A DNA stretch of 64,000 nucleotides from Dioscorea cayenensis subsp. rotundata (lineage: Eukaryota > Streptophyta > Magnoliopsida > Dioscoreales > Dioscoreaceae). The translations under genes and the position numbers were made by a program. Position 1 is the stretch's first letter, and each line of letters opens with the position of its first letter. The stretch is from the NCBI RefSeq assembly GCF_009730915.1, contig NC_052475.1:26721016-26785015 (forward strand), read 5' to 3'. The notes below the pieces were generated by a model that saw only the letters and a list, made by a program, of their open reading frames with translations, was not told the origin of the DNA and made no database searches. Positions 48,491 through 63,016 of the stretch are shown here, one piece after another.

Positions 48491-49860
48491 TTCTTCTTGA
48501 CTAGACATTTAGCAATGTATTATTGGTAAATAATAAATAATTTTAAAATTGATTGATGGTTGCTCTTTTAATTGATTGATGGGGGTGTTTTGATTTTTTG
48601 ATATTTTTCAATCTTATCAGAATGTCATCCGACGGCCAGTATTAAAAGTTAACAAACACAATCTACTTATCACCCATACAGCCAATAAACACTTGACAAA
48701 TGTCATTTAAAAAGCGAGCACACCTGCCCGATTGGGTTTCTCGGAGACGGCTCTTTCTTCTTGACTAGACATTTAACAATGTATTATTGGTAAATAATAA
48801 ATATTTTTAAAATTGATTGATGGGGTGTTTTTATTTTTTGATATTTTTCAATCTTATCAGAATCTCATCCGACGGTCAGTATTAAAAGTTAACAAACACA
48901 ATCTACTTATCACCCATACAGTCAATAAACACTTGACAAATGGCATTTAAAGAGCGAGCACACCTACCCGATTGGGTTTCTCAGGGATAGAGCAGTCAAA
49001 ATGGGTTGGCGGGACGGCCGGCAAAATGCCAACCCAACCCGACCATGGTCGGGCAGCCCGACTAAAAATCAAAATAATTAATTTATTTTGTTTTTATAAA
49101 TATTGTAATATATGAAACATTGAAACATTCATTATAAATTCATAAAAAAACTAAATTAAAAATTAAAACATACAATAATTAACAAAATGAAAAACATCCA
49201 TTATAATATTCAAAACCTAACAAAATCAACAATAATTACAAAATCTCTAAATAAAAATACTATTATAAATTTACAATCAACAAAATTTAAAAACAACAAC
49301 AAAACCACAAGATAAAAACATCTATTACAATTATAACATTCATCCATTACTAATCAACAAAAAAATTTAGCAAAATTATAAAGCACAAAATAAAAACATC
49401 CATTACAATCATAATATTCATCAAAAATCAACAAGTCATTAAAATGTTTTTGTTATCTCCATATTTCTTTTTAAAAACATAATTAAATGCATATTAAACT
49501 TCATTAAAATTATTTATTTATTTTTAAATTTAAATCCTTAACAATATTTCAATATCAATATATATATATATATATATTATATTTAATATATTATATATAA
49601 ATTAGAGGCGGGCATGGCTGACCCCGCCCTATCGGCCGTGCCAGCGGGTTGGCCCGATTTAGCTCGCCTCAGGGGAGGATCTATAAAAGACCAACCCGAC
49701 CCGCCCATTTTTATTGGCAGAGTGGGCCAAGCTCGAATTGACAGCTCTACTCGGGAACGGCTCTTTCTTCTTGACTAGACATTTAGCAAGGTATTATTGG
49801 TAAATAATAAATATTTTTAAAATTGATTGATGGTTGCTCATTTAGCCCTTGTATTTATTT
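48491..49860. repeat. Tandem repeat of about 264 bp, two and a part copies
   Basis: Copies start with TTCTTCTTGACTAGACATTT at 48491, 48755 and 49765. Shared landmarks are GTATTATTGGTAAATAATAA, CAATCTTATCAGAAT, ATCCGACGG.CAGTATTAAA and GCGAGCACACCT.CCCG. The third copy is cut after about 85 bp and is separated from the second by an inserted element. The second copy lacks about 24 bp present in the first. Confidence 0.92.
48988..49749. mobile_element. hAT-like non-autonomous element inside the tandem repeat
   Basis: Inverted ends TAGAGCAGTCAAAATGGG and (minus strand) TAGAGCTGTCAATTCGAG. The flanks CTCAGGGA and CTCGGGAA agree in 6 of 8 positions, fitting an aged 8-bp hAT duplication. The end regions are GC-rich (GGCGGGACGG, CCCGACCCGCCC) around an AT-rich core. 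762 bp. Confidence 0.75.
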
Positions 49861-50005
49861 ATTGTTATTCTGCTAATATGTTCAAAGGTAAAATTTGATT
49901 TAATTCTTTCAATTATAACACAAAGAAAATCACTAAATAGTTTAGGATTGATTTTAAGATTTATTAAGGTTTATGTGTATATTTTGTCCGTTGGAATATT
50001 GTAAA
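49861..50005. other. Short spacer before inverted LTR
   Basis: AT-rich, nothing recognised. Confidence 0.4.
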
Positions 50006-50812
50006 TGTTAGTTCCACCGGTGTGATTTGTGGGTTTTAGGGAACACTCAAACACTCATACAAGCATACACGAACCAAACAAGAAGGAAACACATGACGTT
50101 GGTAACCCAATTCGGCGTCCACTAGCCTACGTCTGGGGGGCCAAGCCCGGAGATAACCAATCTATTAAAAGATGTGAAAATACATGAGTATAAACACTTG
50201 TCACTCAACACTCACAAACAAAAATCACTACCCTCTTTAGATTGTCTTGTACACCCACTCTCTCTAGCTCCGGTCACACTTACAATCTACGATCAATGTA
50301 GCTTATATAGATGCATCAACGTCCCAAATATAGCACATACCTATTTTAGAATCTCTGCGGCTAATAATTTAAAAACCTTCCGAAATTAGTTGTTGTAACT
50401 CCTGTTGTAACATAAGTTGCAACATGGCCTGACTGATTGACTTGGTCGAGTTACGTTCGTTGCGGACGACCTCAAGACCAATCAAGCTCTACGAGTCATG
50501 CTTAGTCCCGAGTCGATGCGATCAAAATCTCGATCCGATTCACGGCAACTAGCTCTACTCCTCGGTTCCTCATCAAGTAGTCCCATCGCAAGGGGGCGCA
50601 CGTCCTTGTGCGTCTTCATGAAACTTACCAAATTTAGTCATCAACCTTCAAAGTTTGGTCTTCAAAGATTCTCCAAACTTCATCTTCGATCAATTCACCC
50701 AATTTTGGTCCTCAAATCTTGCCCTTAACAGACTTTAATCAATCTTCATCAAGGATTCTTCAAATCATATCTTTAATAGAAATTTCTTCAATTTAGCTCC
50801 ATCCATATTTAA
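50006..50812 (-). mobile_element. Truncated LTR of family 2, opposite in orientation to the adjoining polyprotein
   Basis: Starts TGTTAGTTCCACCGG on the plus strand and follows the solo LTR at 41875 for about 830 bp (GGTAACCCAATTCGGCGTCC, GGGGGGCCAAGCCCGG, CTTATATAGATGCATCAACG). It stops abruptly at CCATATTTAAA near 50810, where the copia polyprotein begins. Confidence 0.85.
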
Positions 50813-52313
50813 ACGTGACTGAAGCTCTGAAAGATGAGTACTGGATTGTAGCTATGCAAGAAGAAATGAATCAATTTGACCGAAATAATGTCTGGACTCT
50901 TGTTCCATGGCCAGAAAATGTGAATGTCATTGGGTCAAAATGGATATTCAAGAATAAAACTGATGACAAAGGGAATGTTACCAAAAACAAAGCAAGACTG
51001 GTTGCTCAAGGTTACACCCAAGTGGAAGGGATAGACTTTGATGAAACCTTTGCCCCAGTAGCTCGTCTCGAATCCATCAGACTAATGTTAGCCATTGCAT
51101 GTAGTATGGGATTCAAACTCTATCAGATGGATGTCAAAAGTGCCTTCCTAAATGGTTTTCTGAATGAAAAAGTATATGTTGAGCAACCAAAAGGCTTTGA
51201 AGACTATCAGCATCCTGATCATGTGTTCAAGTTACAAAAAGCTCTTTACAGATTAAAGCAAGCACCCAGGGCCTGGTATGAACGTCTCACAAAATACCTG
51301 CTTGAAAAAGGTTACCAGAGAGGAGGCGTTGACAAGACCTTGTTTATTAAGAAGATCGGGTCTGACATTATGGTTGCCCAAATATATGTTGATGATATTG
51401 TTTTCGGCTCCACATCACAGGATCAAGTTGATCAATTTGTTTTACACATGCAGCAAGAATTTGAAATGAGTATGGTAGGAGAGCTCAGTCACTTCTTGGG
51501 ATTCCAGATCAAGCAAAACAAGAATGGTATCTTCATCACTCAGAGTAAATATGCAAAGAATCTAATAAAAAAGTTTGGGTTGGAAAAAACAAGACATGTC
51601 AGGATACTGATGAGTATCACTAAGAAACTTACCAAGGATGAACATGGGAAAGATGTAGACCCCAGCTTGTATAGAAGTATGATCGTGATGCGCTTTATCT
51701 CACGTGACCACCGACCGGACATTTGTTTCGATTAGATGGGTGTTTGTGCTCAGTATCGAAAAGCTTCACTGAAAGGAATCACACGCGACAATTTGTTAAA
51801 AGGATTATTAGATATATCGGTGACAATGAGGTTTGGCATTTGGTATTCTAATTGCTCAAATATACACTTGGCTGGTTATAGTGATGCTGATTGGGCTGGA
51901 AATGTAGATGATCGGAAAAGCACCTCATGAGGGTTGTTTTATCACGGGAAACAATCGGTTACTCAGTACAGACAAGAAGCAAAGTTCGATCTCTGCATCT
52001 CTGCAGGTTTGAATATATAGCGATCGGAAGTTGTTGCACACAACTAATATGGATGAAGCAGATGATTGAGGATTATGGTCTACAACAGGGACAACTAACT
52101 ATCTTTTGTGACAACAAAAGTGTAATTGACATCTCCAAAAATCCTGTCCAACATTCTCGCACTAAACACATTGACATACGGCATCATTTCATACGTGACT
52201 TAGTGGAAAACAAGACTATCATGCTAGATCATATTCCAACTGAAAAACAATTGGCTGACATTTTTACAAAACCACTTGAGGCTCCCCGATATGAATATCT
52301 AAGGGCGTCTTAG
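50813..52313 (+). pseudogene. Ty1/copia polyprotein fragment: reverse transcriptase and RNase H (Sirevirus-like)
   Basis: The reading frame at 50815-51735 holds the copia RT: ARLVAQGYTQ, then DVKSAFLNG, ALYRLKQAPRAWY and the catalytic YVDD at about 51385-51396. Stops at 51733 and 51928 and frame shifts break it into three pieces. The RNase H follows: GYSDADWAGN (about 51880), then CDNKSVIDISKNPVQHSRTK and HIDIRHHFIRD (52110-52195), and the final LADIFTKPL. Gag, protease and integrase are absent because the left side joins an inverted LTR. The relic is non-functional. Several AGGGGGAG tracts downstream point to the Sirevirus group. Confidence 0.93.
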
Positions 52314-52404
52314 GTCTCTGCCAAATGTAATTGCTGGTCGACGGGCTCTACAAACGAGTGTGCTTATTTTCCAGTTTATTTTTTTCCGTTTGCAGTATGT
52401 CCGT

Positions 52405-52838
52405 CCCAGAGGGGAAGCTTGTATGGTGTGCTTTCTGTTCCTTGAACATTCTTTGCCATACAGGGGGAGCTTCCATCAGCACTGCAGCAACTTAGGGGGA
52501 GCTATCAAGAACACTTTGCCATGATTCTGACACAAAGGGGGAGATATGACTGATGATGCTGATATTCATCTTTTTTTGTGTGAACATTTCATATGTGAAC
52601 AATTTAATTGTCCTCATGTTTGATGAACTGGACTGACTTCTGTTTGTAATATCTAGTTGATTGTTCTTCTGTTATGTCATGTTTTCATCAACTAGTTGTT
52701 TGTAATATGTCAGTCCTGTAATAGTCCTAAAGTCATGTCCGTTTGTCAGTACATGTTGTAACGTGGTGTTGTAACTAGAATCAGTCTGACAGAAGCAGAA
52801 TCGAGGAGGTTGTGTCAAATAATGCCAAAGGGGGAGAT
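52405..52838 (+). promoter_or_regulatory. Polypurine tract cluster before the 3' LTR
   Basis: AGGGGGAG-type tracts at about 52463, 52493, 52536 and 52829 (plus a weaker GAGGGGAAGC at 52409). The last, AAAGGGGGAGAT, sits directly before the LTR and is the working polypurine tract. Repeated tracts upstream are a known hallmark of Sireviruses. Confidence 0.85.
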
Positions 52839-54298
52839 TGTTAAGTCTGATGACGTGGATTGTCATTATATGACAAGCCAAGTGGTGTCATGGCAAGAGG
52901 ATGATAACGTGTCATGTGGTGACTCATCAAAGGAAAAGATGACTAGGATGATGATGTGGCAAATGATGTTATCATGAAGATCAAGGTAGAGATTTAATGG
53001 AGATCAAGGTGGAGATTTGATTAAGATCTAGATTTAATAGATATTTCTCTCAATACAATCATGTGATGATAAATTATTTTTGGAAAGTGCATCAAGACTA
53101 TAGGATCTTTTCTAGAAAGACAAGTTTTATTTTTGATATAATTATCTATCCTTGGTAAGATCCGGGATGATAATTCATATCTTTGATAGAGCTCCTTTTT
53201 AGAAAGATCTATTTGAAGAAAGAGAAATATTCTATTATTGGCAAGAGTTCAAGATCATGAAGATTATTTGAAGATATTTGAAGACACAAAGATTTAGTTT
53301 GGTGTGAAGTTATTTGAAAACACAAACTAAATAAGGTAAATACATACCAAGGAGATCATCAAGACCATATTTAGCATTACTATATTGAAGGAAGATTCAA
53401 GAGCTATCTATGGACGGAACTATTTATGGAGACTAGTCATATGAAGAGATTGATTGAAAATTGCATAAGATATGATTAGAGATTTGAAGATCCAAGCATG
53501 GATGATTAAAGATCATGCTTAAAGATATTGAAGGCTAAACTTGGATGAAGACAAGATCAAGTTTAGTAACAATATTTCCATAAGTCAAACGAAGATCATT
53601 TGGAAGACCAAACTTGGGCCAAGTTTGGAAAGGAAGATCGGGGAGATCTTCGGTGGCTATCTTCGATAGGGATGGTCACGTGTGCCTTGGTGGGCACGTC
53701 CCTCGGGAGAAGGAGACCTTACGAGTGATGTGAGGAAGGAAGCGGTGCAGCGAGGGAGGAGCTCGGGTGCGTCAGCAACTGCTACGGGCGGGCATGAAGG
53801 GCACGGGAGGTTAAAGGTCGCGAGATCGGGTGCATCGACTAGAACTTCGGTCTGTTCGATAGGGTGGGCCATGTTGCAGCTCGGGTGTTACTAACATCTA
53901 ACTTTGGAAGGTGTCCAAGTTAGGAAGCCACGGAGAATTCGAGAAGAGGTAACTTTGTGGGACGTCGATGCGTACATATAAGACATCCTGCTGAAGATTT
54001 AGGATGAGCCAACAAGTGAGAGACTCTTCGGTGAGAGTTGAGTGTGTGGCCGTCGGGCAATCTTGAGAGGATATTCTTTGTATTGAGAGAGTGAGTGAGT
54101 GTTGTACTCCTTGTTCCTATACCTCTTTTAGTGGATTGTTTCTCCGGCCCTCGACCCCAGGATGTAAGCGAGTTGTCTTGGCCGCAGGGTTACTCAATTT
54201 GCTTGTCTCTTTTATCTTGTTTTGATTGTATGTAAGTGTTTAATCTTTGAATGAGTTTTTGAGTGAACTTAACACATCACATCCCACCGAAACCATCA
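52839..54298 (+). mobile_element. 3' LTR of the Sirevirus-like element (family 1)
   Basis: Begins TGTTAAGTCTGATGACG right after the polypurine tract and ends GAAACCATCA. 1460 bp. It matches the solo LTR at 45156-46218 on the opposite strand. No 5' partner LTR in the same orientation lies within the window. Confidence 0.9.
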
Positions 54299-54629
54299 GA
54301 TTTGAATGTCAAATTCTGCTCGTGATCATGAAAGAGAAACAAATTCTTTGTTTGTATTTTTATTAGATTCATTTTCTTTTTTTTCATAAGACTTTCATTT
54401 GTTTGTTAATGAGCTGATAATTTTTTTTTATTAAAGAGATGATAAATTGTGCATTTTTTTATAATATAAAAAACATAGTCCACATAACTTGACCCACAAA
54501 AAAAAAGAAAAAGTTGCAAAATAAACACACAGACACAAATGCATGTCTAGCATGCATCTTTATTTGAAAACAGAAACACACAACAACCTCCTTCCGACTA
54601 ATTATTATTTTTTTGCTAATATTATGTAA
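54299..54629. other. Flank between LTR and CCoAOMT scrap
   Basis: AT-rich, no gene seen. Confidence 0.4.
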
Positions 54630-54688
54630 CTAATAAGCTCTTCTGCAAATAGTGAGACTATCTCCAACTAAGACTTGCGAAATATCAA
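54630..54688 (-). pseudogene. 59-bp remnant of a CCoAOMT last exon
   Basis: On the minus strand it reads DISQVLVGDSLTICRRAY followed by a TAG stop, parallel to DISQAVVGDGLTLCRRIY at the end of the intact gene. The similarity stops at about 54688, where a 37-bp direct repeat begins. No other exon of this copy is seen nearby. Confidence 0.85.
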
Positions 54689-55034
54689 GAATACCATTTA
54701 TTTATAGCATATATATTTAATGAGTTTTGGATTGGTGGTTTATCTATTTTATTCTTAATAAATACTTCTGGGTCAAATAAAGAAGAGAATGACTTAGGTG
54801 AAGTTAGATAGGTGTAGTTAGTGTAATTCACCATTGGATGTTTGACAAGTGGCATGAGATGAGTAATATTTAGAAAAAAATAAGGGCATTATAGGAAAGT
54901 TATTATATTTTTATATGTTTTTGGAACACATGCCACAATGTCAATGGTGAACTACACTAACTACACCTATCTAACTTCACCTAAGTCATCCCCAATAAAG
55001 AATACCATTTATTTATAGCATATATATTTAATGA
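54687..55034. repeat. 37-bp direct repeats bracketing a MITE
   Basis: AAGAATACCATTTATTTATA and the following 17 bases occur identically at 54687-54723 and 54998-55034. The interval holds the inverted-repeat element listed next. Confidence 0.92.
54789..54989. mobile_element. Short MITE with nearly 50-bp terminal inverted repeats
   Basis: ATGACTTAGGTGAAGTTAGA and the following bases to TTCACCATTG are repeated inverted at the right end (to 54989) with about one mismatch. 201 bp in total. A target duplication is not clear, so the superfamily is left open. Confidence 0.85.
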
Positions 55035-56398
55035 CACTGAATAATGGATAATCATACACGCATGTCTTACTAAAACATTAGAGTTTAATGACTCGATCTA
55101 CTTGCCACTTGGAGATTCTATATACATCATCATTAGTAAAGTTCTTTGGTTTTGGATTGATAATAATAAATTTAGAATAGTGAGATTTTTGTTATCTAAA
55201 AATAGGAATATAAATCTTTATTCCTGTTTAAATTATATTCAAATTTTTTTCAAAAAAATTAAGTCAAGTAGGTATATATATAATTAGGTTAGGATGGGAC
55301 CTCACTTTAACTTGAAGGAAAATCAGGAAAAAGTAAAAGATTCAACCTAGAAGGAGGAAAAAAATTCAAAGGGAGCAAGTGACTTATATGAACTTTACAA
55401 GCAATTTGATCTAAATATTCTTAAAAAAATAAAAATTTTGCAATACTTCAAAGGAACTAAAATAATAAAATATCATGTAGAATAGTCACGTAGAATGCAG
55501 ATTATTTAAACTATATCTTATTTTGAATTTGGTTCCAATTAATTATTTCAATAATACAACATTATTTTAAATAATATAGTTAAAAAATATAAATAACATC
55601 TAGATACTAGAAGATGAAATAAATTCAAAAAAGGATTAAAAAAATATAAATGGTGCTTAATCCAGAAATATAAGGTCCCTTTTATATCGGGTAAGATGTA
55701 AGTTCAATTCTTCCGCAACGTGAAAGATAAGGTGTGGTGGTTGAATATGCTTCTCGTTGGTAGAGTCTAATTTATCATAAAAGCTTCTTATATGTGTACA
55801 TTTTCTAACAATTGGTAGTCCAAATTGTATCAAGAAAAATAAGATTCAATACCTACTTGATCACGTGTTTAATTATTATTTATGCATGCAACTGACCACA
55901 TGCAGCGAGGCTAGTGTTGAAGATCAAAAATACTACATTTCAATCACACTATAAACAAAATATGAAAAAGATAGTTAAAGTTTGACCAAATACAAACTGT
56001 CTAGATTAGACTTGAACTTATGTCCCTTAATACTAAACAACGACTTATATATGTCCGTTTTCTTCTTTTTCAAGAAAGAGTATTATATTAATTAATGTAA
56101 AGTAGGTTATTATATATATATATATATATGACATCAACGTAAAACTTCGTCCAATGACAAATGTGTTTAATAAGCTAAATATTGGAAAAGCAAGAGCGTC
56201 AATTGAAGCAAGAAAGTCTTACAAGTTACGATGAAAATTAAAGGGTATAGATTTTCCTTTGTAGGATGATCCAAGCCATTTTCTAAGTCCAGAGTCATAT
56301 TCAAATTGAGTTGGCTTTCTTCCAACCAATTACAACTAACTGCAATGCAATGATGGTGAACCTTGAAAATCAAGCCCTACAAATGGAATATTTGAGAA

Positions 56399-56444
<46 letters not shown>

Positions 56445-56652
56445 TGTCTATCCCTAAAATGGTCATAACATGATTTGGGAATCGGGTGTCTTTGATGCTC
56501 ATATGTATGAAAAGATATCATAATATTTTATCATTAGAATAACAATGTCACTTAGAAATAAGCATCATTTGTCCATAATAAAAGTTTTTTTCAAAAAACA
56601 CGGTAGTAAAAACTTAGAAATAAGTCTCATTTGTTCATAGAAAAATTATTTT
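55035..56652. other. 3' flank of the second CCoAOMT gene
   Basis: AT-rich. TA tract at about 56112-56130 and (AAT)n at 56397-56443. Stretches at 55163-55255 and 56285-56400 resemble 43302-43390 and 43565-43760. No gene. Confidence 0.5.
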
Positions 56653-58771
<2,119 letters not shown>

Positions 58772-59640
58772 TAATTCTATATATTGAAATGAACCTATTA
58801 AGTGAACACAGTGAGAAGAACTACTACTGCTTTTCTAGTGAAGTCTCACACATGTATATATAATTATATATGTGCTTAAGATCAATGGATCATATGTATA
58901 GAAATAAATATAAATCAAGCATATGGATGACAGAGTATTTATTAATTAATTATTATTTGTACTTATCTTGGTGTAATGGAATCATTTTTGTCTTAGTACT
59001 TATGATGGCATTTACTACAAGACCTCAGATCTATAGCAGAGATTCTGTTGCTGTGATGCTGTCCTTCAAAATCAGAATGATTTCATTCAGACCCTGAAAA
59101 AAGTTTTAATTTTTTTTTTTAAACTTTTTTCCGGTTGTACTTGTACATCTCTTTCACAGTCCAAATTCCCTATCATATTTCCATAAATAAATAAATTACG
59201 TGGAGCAAGTGTGAAAATGATTCATATAAATAATGTGAATTTACTCATCATTTATACTGAAAAAAAATAACAAATCAATTTTATAATACAGATCTTGACA
59301 ACTTGCTTAGATTTTTATTTAATATTTAGAAATACTAAAAACAAATCACATTAAAAATTTGTTACAACATGTAAAAAGATAAAGACCTAAATATTTTACC
59401 ATTGCTTTGAATGTTGTGAAGTTGAAAGACTGCAACCACATCCAGACCTACTTGTCTCTTTTTATTATATTATTATATTATTATATGTATAAAAGAATTG
59501 ATAATTCTCACAAGTGTTCAAAGGATAAGGTTGAGATGAATGTATTTTTCTGTGTGGCCTTTGCAGAAATTTTGAGCATGTTACAAATTCGCCCAAAAAC
59601 AAGAAAGACAAAAACAAAAACAAAAGAAAAAGTGGATTCT
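58772..59640. other. 5' flank of the second CCoAOMT gene
   Basis: A TATA-like run (TATATACATG on the minus strand, about 58850-58862) lies some 80 bp upstream of the start codon at 58771. Beyond it no gene is seen. Confidence 0.4.
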
Positions 59641-62600
59641 TAGTATGTGTTTGAATTGCAGCAAGGAATCAGATACCATGTTTGGGTATCCATCACAAGT
59701 TACAATTATCTTTGCAGTCCATTCTTAGACAGAGTTTTGATCATTACCTTATACATAAAATATCATCAATTCCTTTGCAAGGGTAATGGTCTACCCTTAG
59801 GGCAAAAGTAATTGCCATTAATTACCCTATGCCCCCAAGCTAAAAATATCATCAATATTCTCATTTTTTAATTATAATAACTTAAATAAATAATAATATT
59901 ATGAATATTTATAATAAAATATTTTTAAAAAAATACTAGAACTATTATGTGATTTAAGATTGCCTCGAAAATTAAATGAAAAGTAGATTCTTAGTATTTG
60001 TTTGTATTGCACTAAGGAATCAGATACCATGTTTGGGTATCCATCATAAGTTACAAATATTTTTGCAAATGTAATGGTCCATCCTTAGACAAAATAATGG
60101 CCATAACCACTCATACCCCAAGACAAAAATATCATCAATCTCTTTGCAAAGGTAATAGTCCACCCTTAGGCAAAAATAATGGTCATTAGACAAAAATATC
60201 ATCAATACTCTAGGGTGGACCTCATATGGGTGGCAGCCCTGGCTGGCTGACTGAGAAACCGTGTCTCGATGAAAGTTAAACCCTAAGATATATATTAATA
60301 TTAATGCTTTAATAATATTTTGTCAGATGTAGTAATATATAATGATGTGCTTTCAAGGATCGTAGCTGATGATACGAGCCCATCATGCTCAAACCAAGAG
60401 TTTCAGAATTCGAAGTTTTTTAATAATTTTAGTAATTAAAAATAAATAAATTGTGGGAAATTTTTAAAAATTATAAAATAATGTTCTAAACTTTATAATT
60501 TTTAATAATTAAGAAAAATTAAATTGATAATTTGGCATGACAAATGTAAAAATTTTAGTAATAAAAAAATTATTTAAAAATTACTAAAATTTTTAAGTTA
60601 TAATAAAATTTGAGAAATTGCTCAAAAATATCCCTCACAACGATAAGAAGCTGATTTCAACCCCTTTACATGAGCTTGCTCCGCTCCACTGTCACAGTGG
60701 ACCGAGGAGAGGCTCATGATCGCTAACAACGCTGAAAAATTAAAGCGTGATGAATATGAGAACATTGATAAGCCCCTACTGAACTAAATTCCTGGTCCGC
60801 TACTATCAATACTCCCTCATAAATTATAATAACTTAAATGAATAATAATGTTATGAATATTTTATAATAAAATAATTTAAAAGTACCATAACTATTATAT
60901 GATTTAAGATTGACCCAAAAAAACAAATGAAAAGTAGATTCGTGGTTCTTGATAGGGCAAGATTTCCAAAGACATCATAGGACACTTTCTATCATACTTG
61001 TTTGATTCGTAAATAGCGGGAGTACAAAGACAAATCATTAATCAAGATAACACAACTTCTTAATATTGTGAAACCACTGTACAAAAATTTAGTAAAGTAT
61101 ATGACAAACTTAGTACTGCTTTTAGTATACGATAAGAGCTCATGTGATATTTATGTATCATCATAATCTATTATTTTTCTTATATGGTGCGCCAATAGGA
61201 CATGATAATATTATCCTATCGACCCAATTCATCCCACTCGATATGATATTAAATCCCTATGGGGAGTCGTGATACAAACAGGTAGGATATGATAAAATTT
61301 TAAATTTACTTTTTTACCCTATTTATGGTTTATTAAACTCATCTAGGGTTTGATTATATGCCTTTTCTCATCTTTTTGATGCTCTGGGACAAAAACTTAT
61401 CAACAACTAAATAGGACGCTTATTTCACTCAAAGAGGGTTTTTTTCAGATTTGAAGTGTCTCAAGAGTTTCTCCGCTGATCTTGTGCTTGCAAACATGTT
61501 ATTTTTATTTAAATATCGCTTTGTTATCATGTCCTAGTCTTTCTAATTAGATGATTTTTTTTTAATTGATTTCTATGTGTTGTATTTAATTTGCTATATT
61601 TATGGATTTTTGGTTATGTAGTATGATTTTCTTTTTATAGGTATGAAGTATAATTTTTATAAGTTATAGATATTATGATTTATATATTTGTAAGCACTAT
61701 TTATAGGTTTTTAATAATTTAATAGAAACTCATAAAGATACCGATAAGTAAATCATTACGAAAAATATAAAGTTTATTTTAAAAAAATAATATATAATTA
61801 TATTATAAAGGGTAATTTTGTCTATTTACATATCCCGCCATTATCCTGATCCACTTCAAACGAAAATAGTGATAATAAATGTTATCCAACGACTTATCCG
61901 GCCAAGACTAAACATGAAGATACGATCATGTAGCTTTTATCACGCATATCCTTTCCTACTCACGCTCTTATCATACCTACTCCTATCCAAATGATTTTAT
62001 CATATCCGTCTCATATCCTATCCCTGCTTCACCAAACGGGCCTCTTAATAACATGATTTATTTATTTATTTCATTTATTTATTTATTTATCAATTAATTA
62101 ATTAATTAATCTATCTATTTATTTTATTTTTAGGATTAAGATTGTAATTAAAGTTTGTATGTTGTGGATTAAATGTTTTTAAAAATTATGTTGTAACTTG
62201 TTGCTATGTCGTCATGCTGTAGAATTTGATAAGATTTTTATAAAATATTATTATATATATTATAAAATAAATATAGAATATTAAAATAGTATTATTATAA
62301 TTTACTATTTTTATATTCCGGCACTTCTATGCAAATTAAATATTAAACATTATTGTCCAATGAAATTCAAACATAAAATGACACAAGACGTTTGGGATTG
62401 TAGTAAGGAATCAGATACCATGTTTGGATATCCATCATAAGTTAACTCATTTTTGCAAAGGCAATGGCCTATCCCATAGACAAAGTAATGGCTATACCCC
62501 CATACCCCCAGACAAAATATCACCAATACCTTGTAAGGGGTAATGGTCTGCCCGTCTTAGGCAAAAATAATTGACATACCTTTATAATTCCCAGACAAAA
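59641..62600. repeat. Three dispersed copies of a repeat of about 200 bp
   Basis: Copies at about 59641-59850, 59982-60200 and 62381-62610 share AAGGAATCAGATACCATGTT, then GGATATCCATCATAAGTTA or close variants, TTTGCAAAGG.AATGG and CAAAAATATCATCAAT. Each is followed by AT-rich DNA containing AATAATATTATGAATATTTA. All are on the same strand. They may be copies of one MITE, but inverted termini were not resolved. Confidence 0.75.
61190..62045. mobile_element. Possible MITE with GGATATGATAAAAT inverted arms
   Basis: The left part reads ACAGGTAGGATATGATAAAA (about 61278-61297). The right part, on the minus strand, has GGATAGGATATGAGACGG and GGATATGATAAAAT, ending GAGGCCCGTTTGGTGAAGC. The interior is AT-rich and non-coding. 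The exact ends and target duplication are unclear. Confidence 0.4.
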
Positions 62601-62610
62601 ATATCATCAA

Positions 62611-62976
62611 TCACCCTCTTTCTTTTCTATTATAATAACTTAAAATAAATAATAATATTATGAATATTTATAATAAAATAATTTAAAATATTATAAATTT
62701 ACTCTAGTTAATTAATAATGATTAAATAAAGTAAATATTTAAGTTAAATGTTCAATTTAAAAATTTAATTATAGCAATTAAAAATAATAATCATATTAGA
62801 ATATTTTTACAAATAAAAATTATGTAGTTAATATATATTAATTAAATAATGAATTATTAAAATCGATATATTTATTTTAAATATTTAATTATAATAATAA
62901 AAATCAATAATGATTTTTAGAATAGTTTATAAACAGAAATGTACTTTTTTTATAAAAGTTACTATACATAATTCAC

Positions 62977-63015
<39 letters not shown>
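62611..63015. other. AT-rich spacer with TA tract
   Basis: TA tract at about 62980-63010 directly before the next MULE end. No gene. Confidence 0.5.
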
Positions 63016-63016
<1 letters not shown>

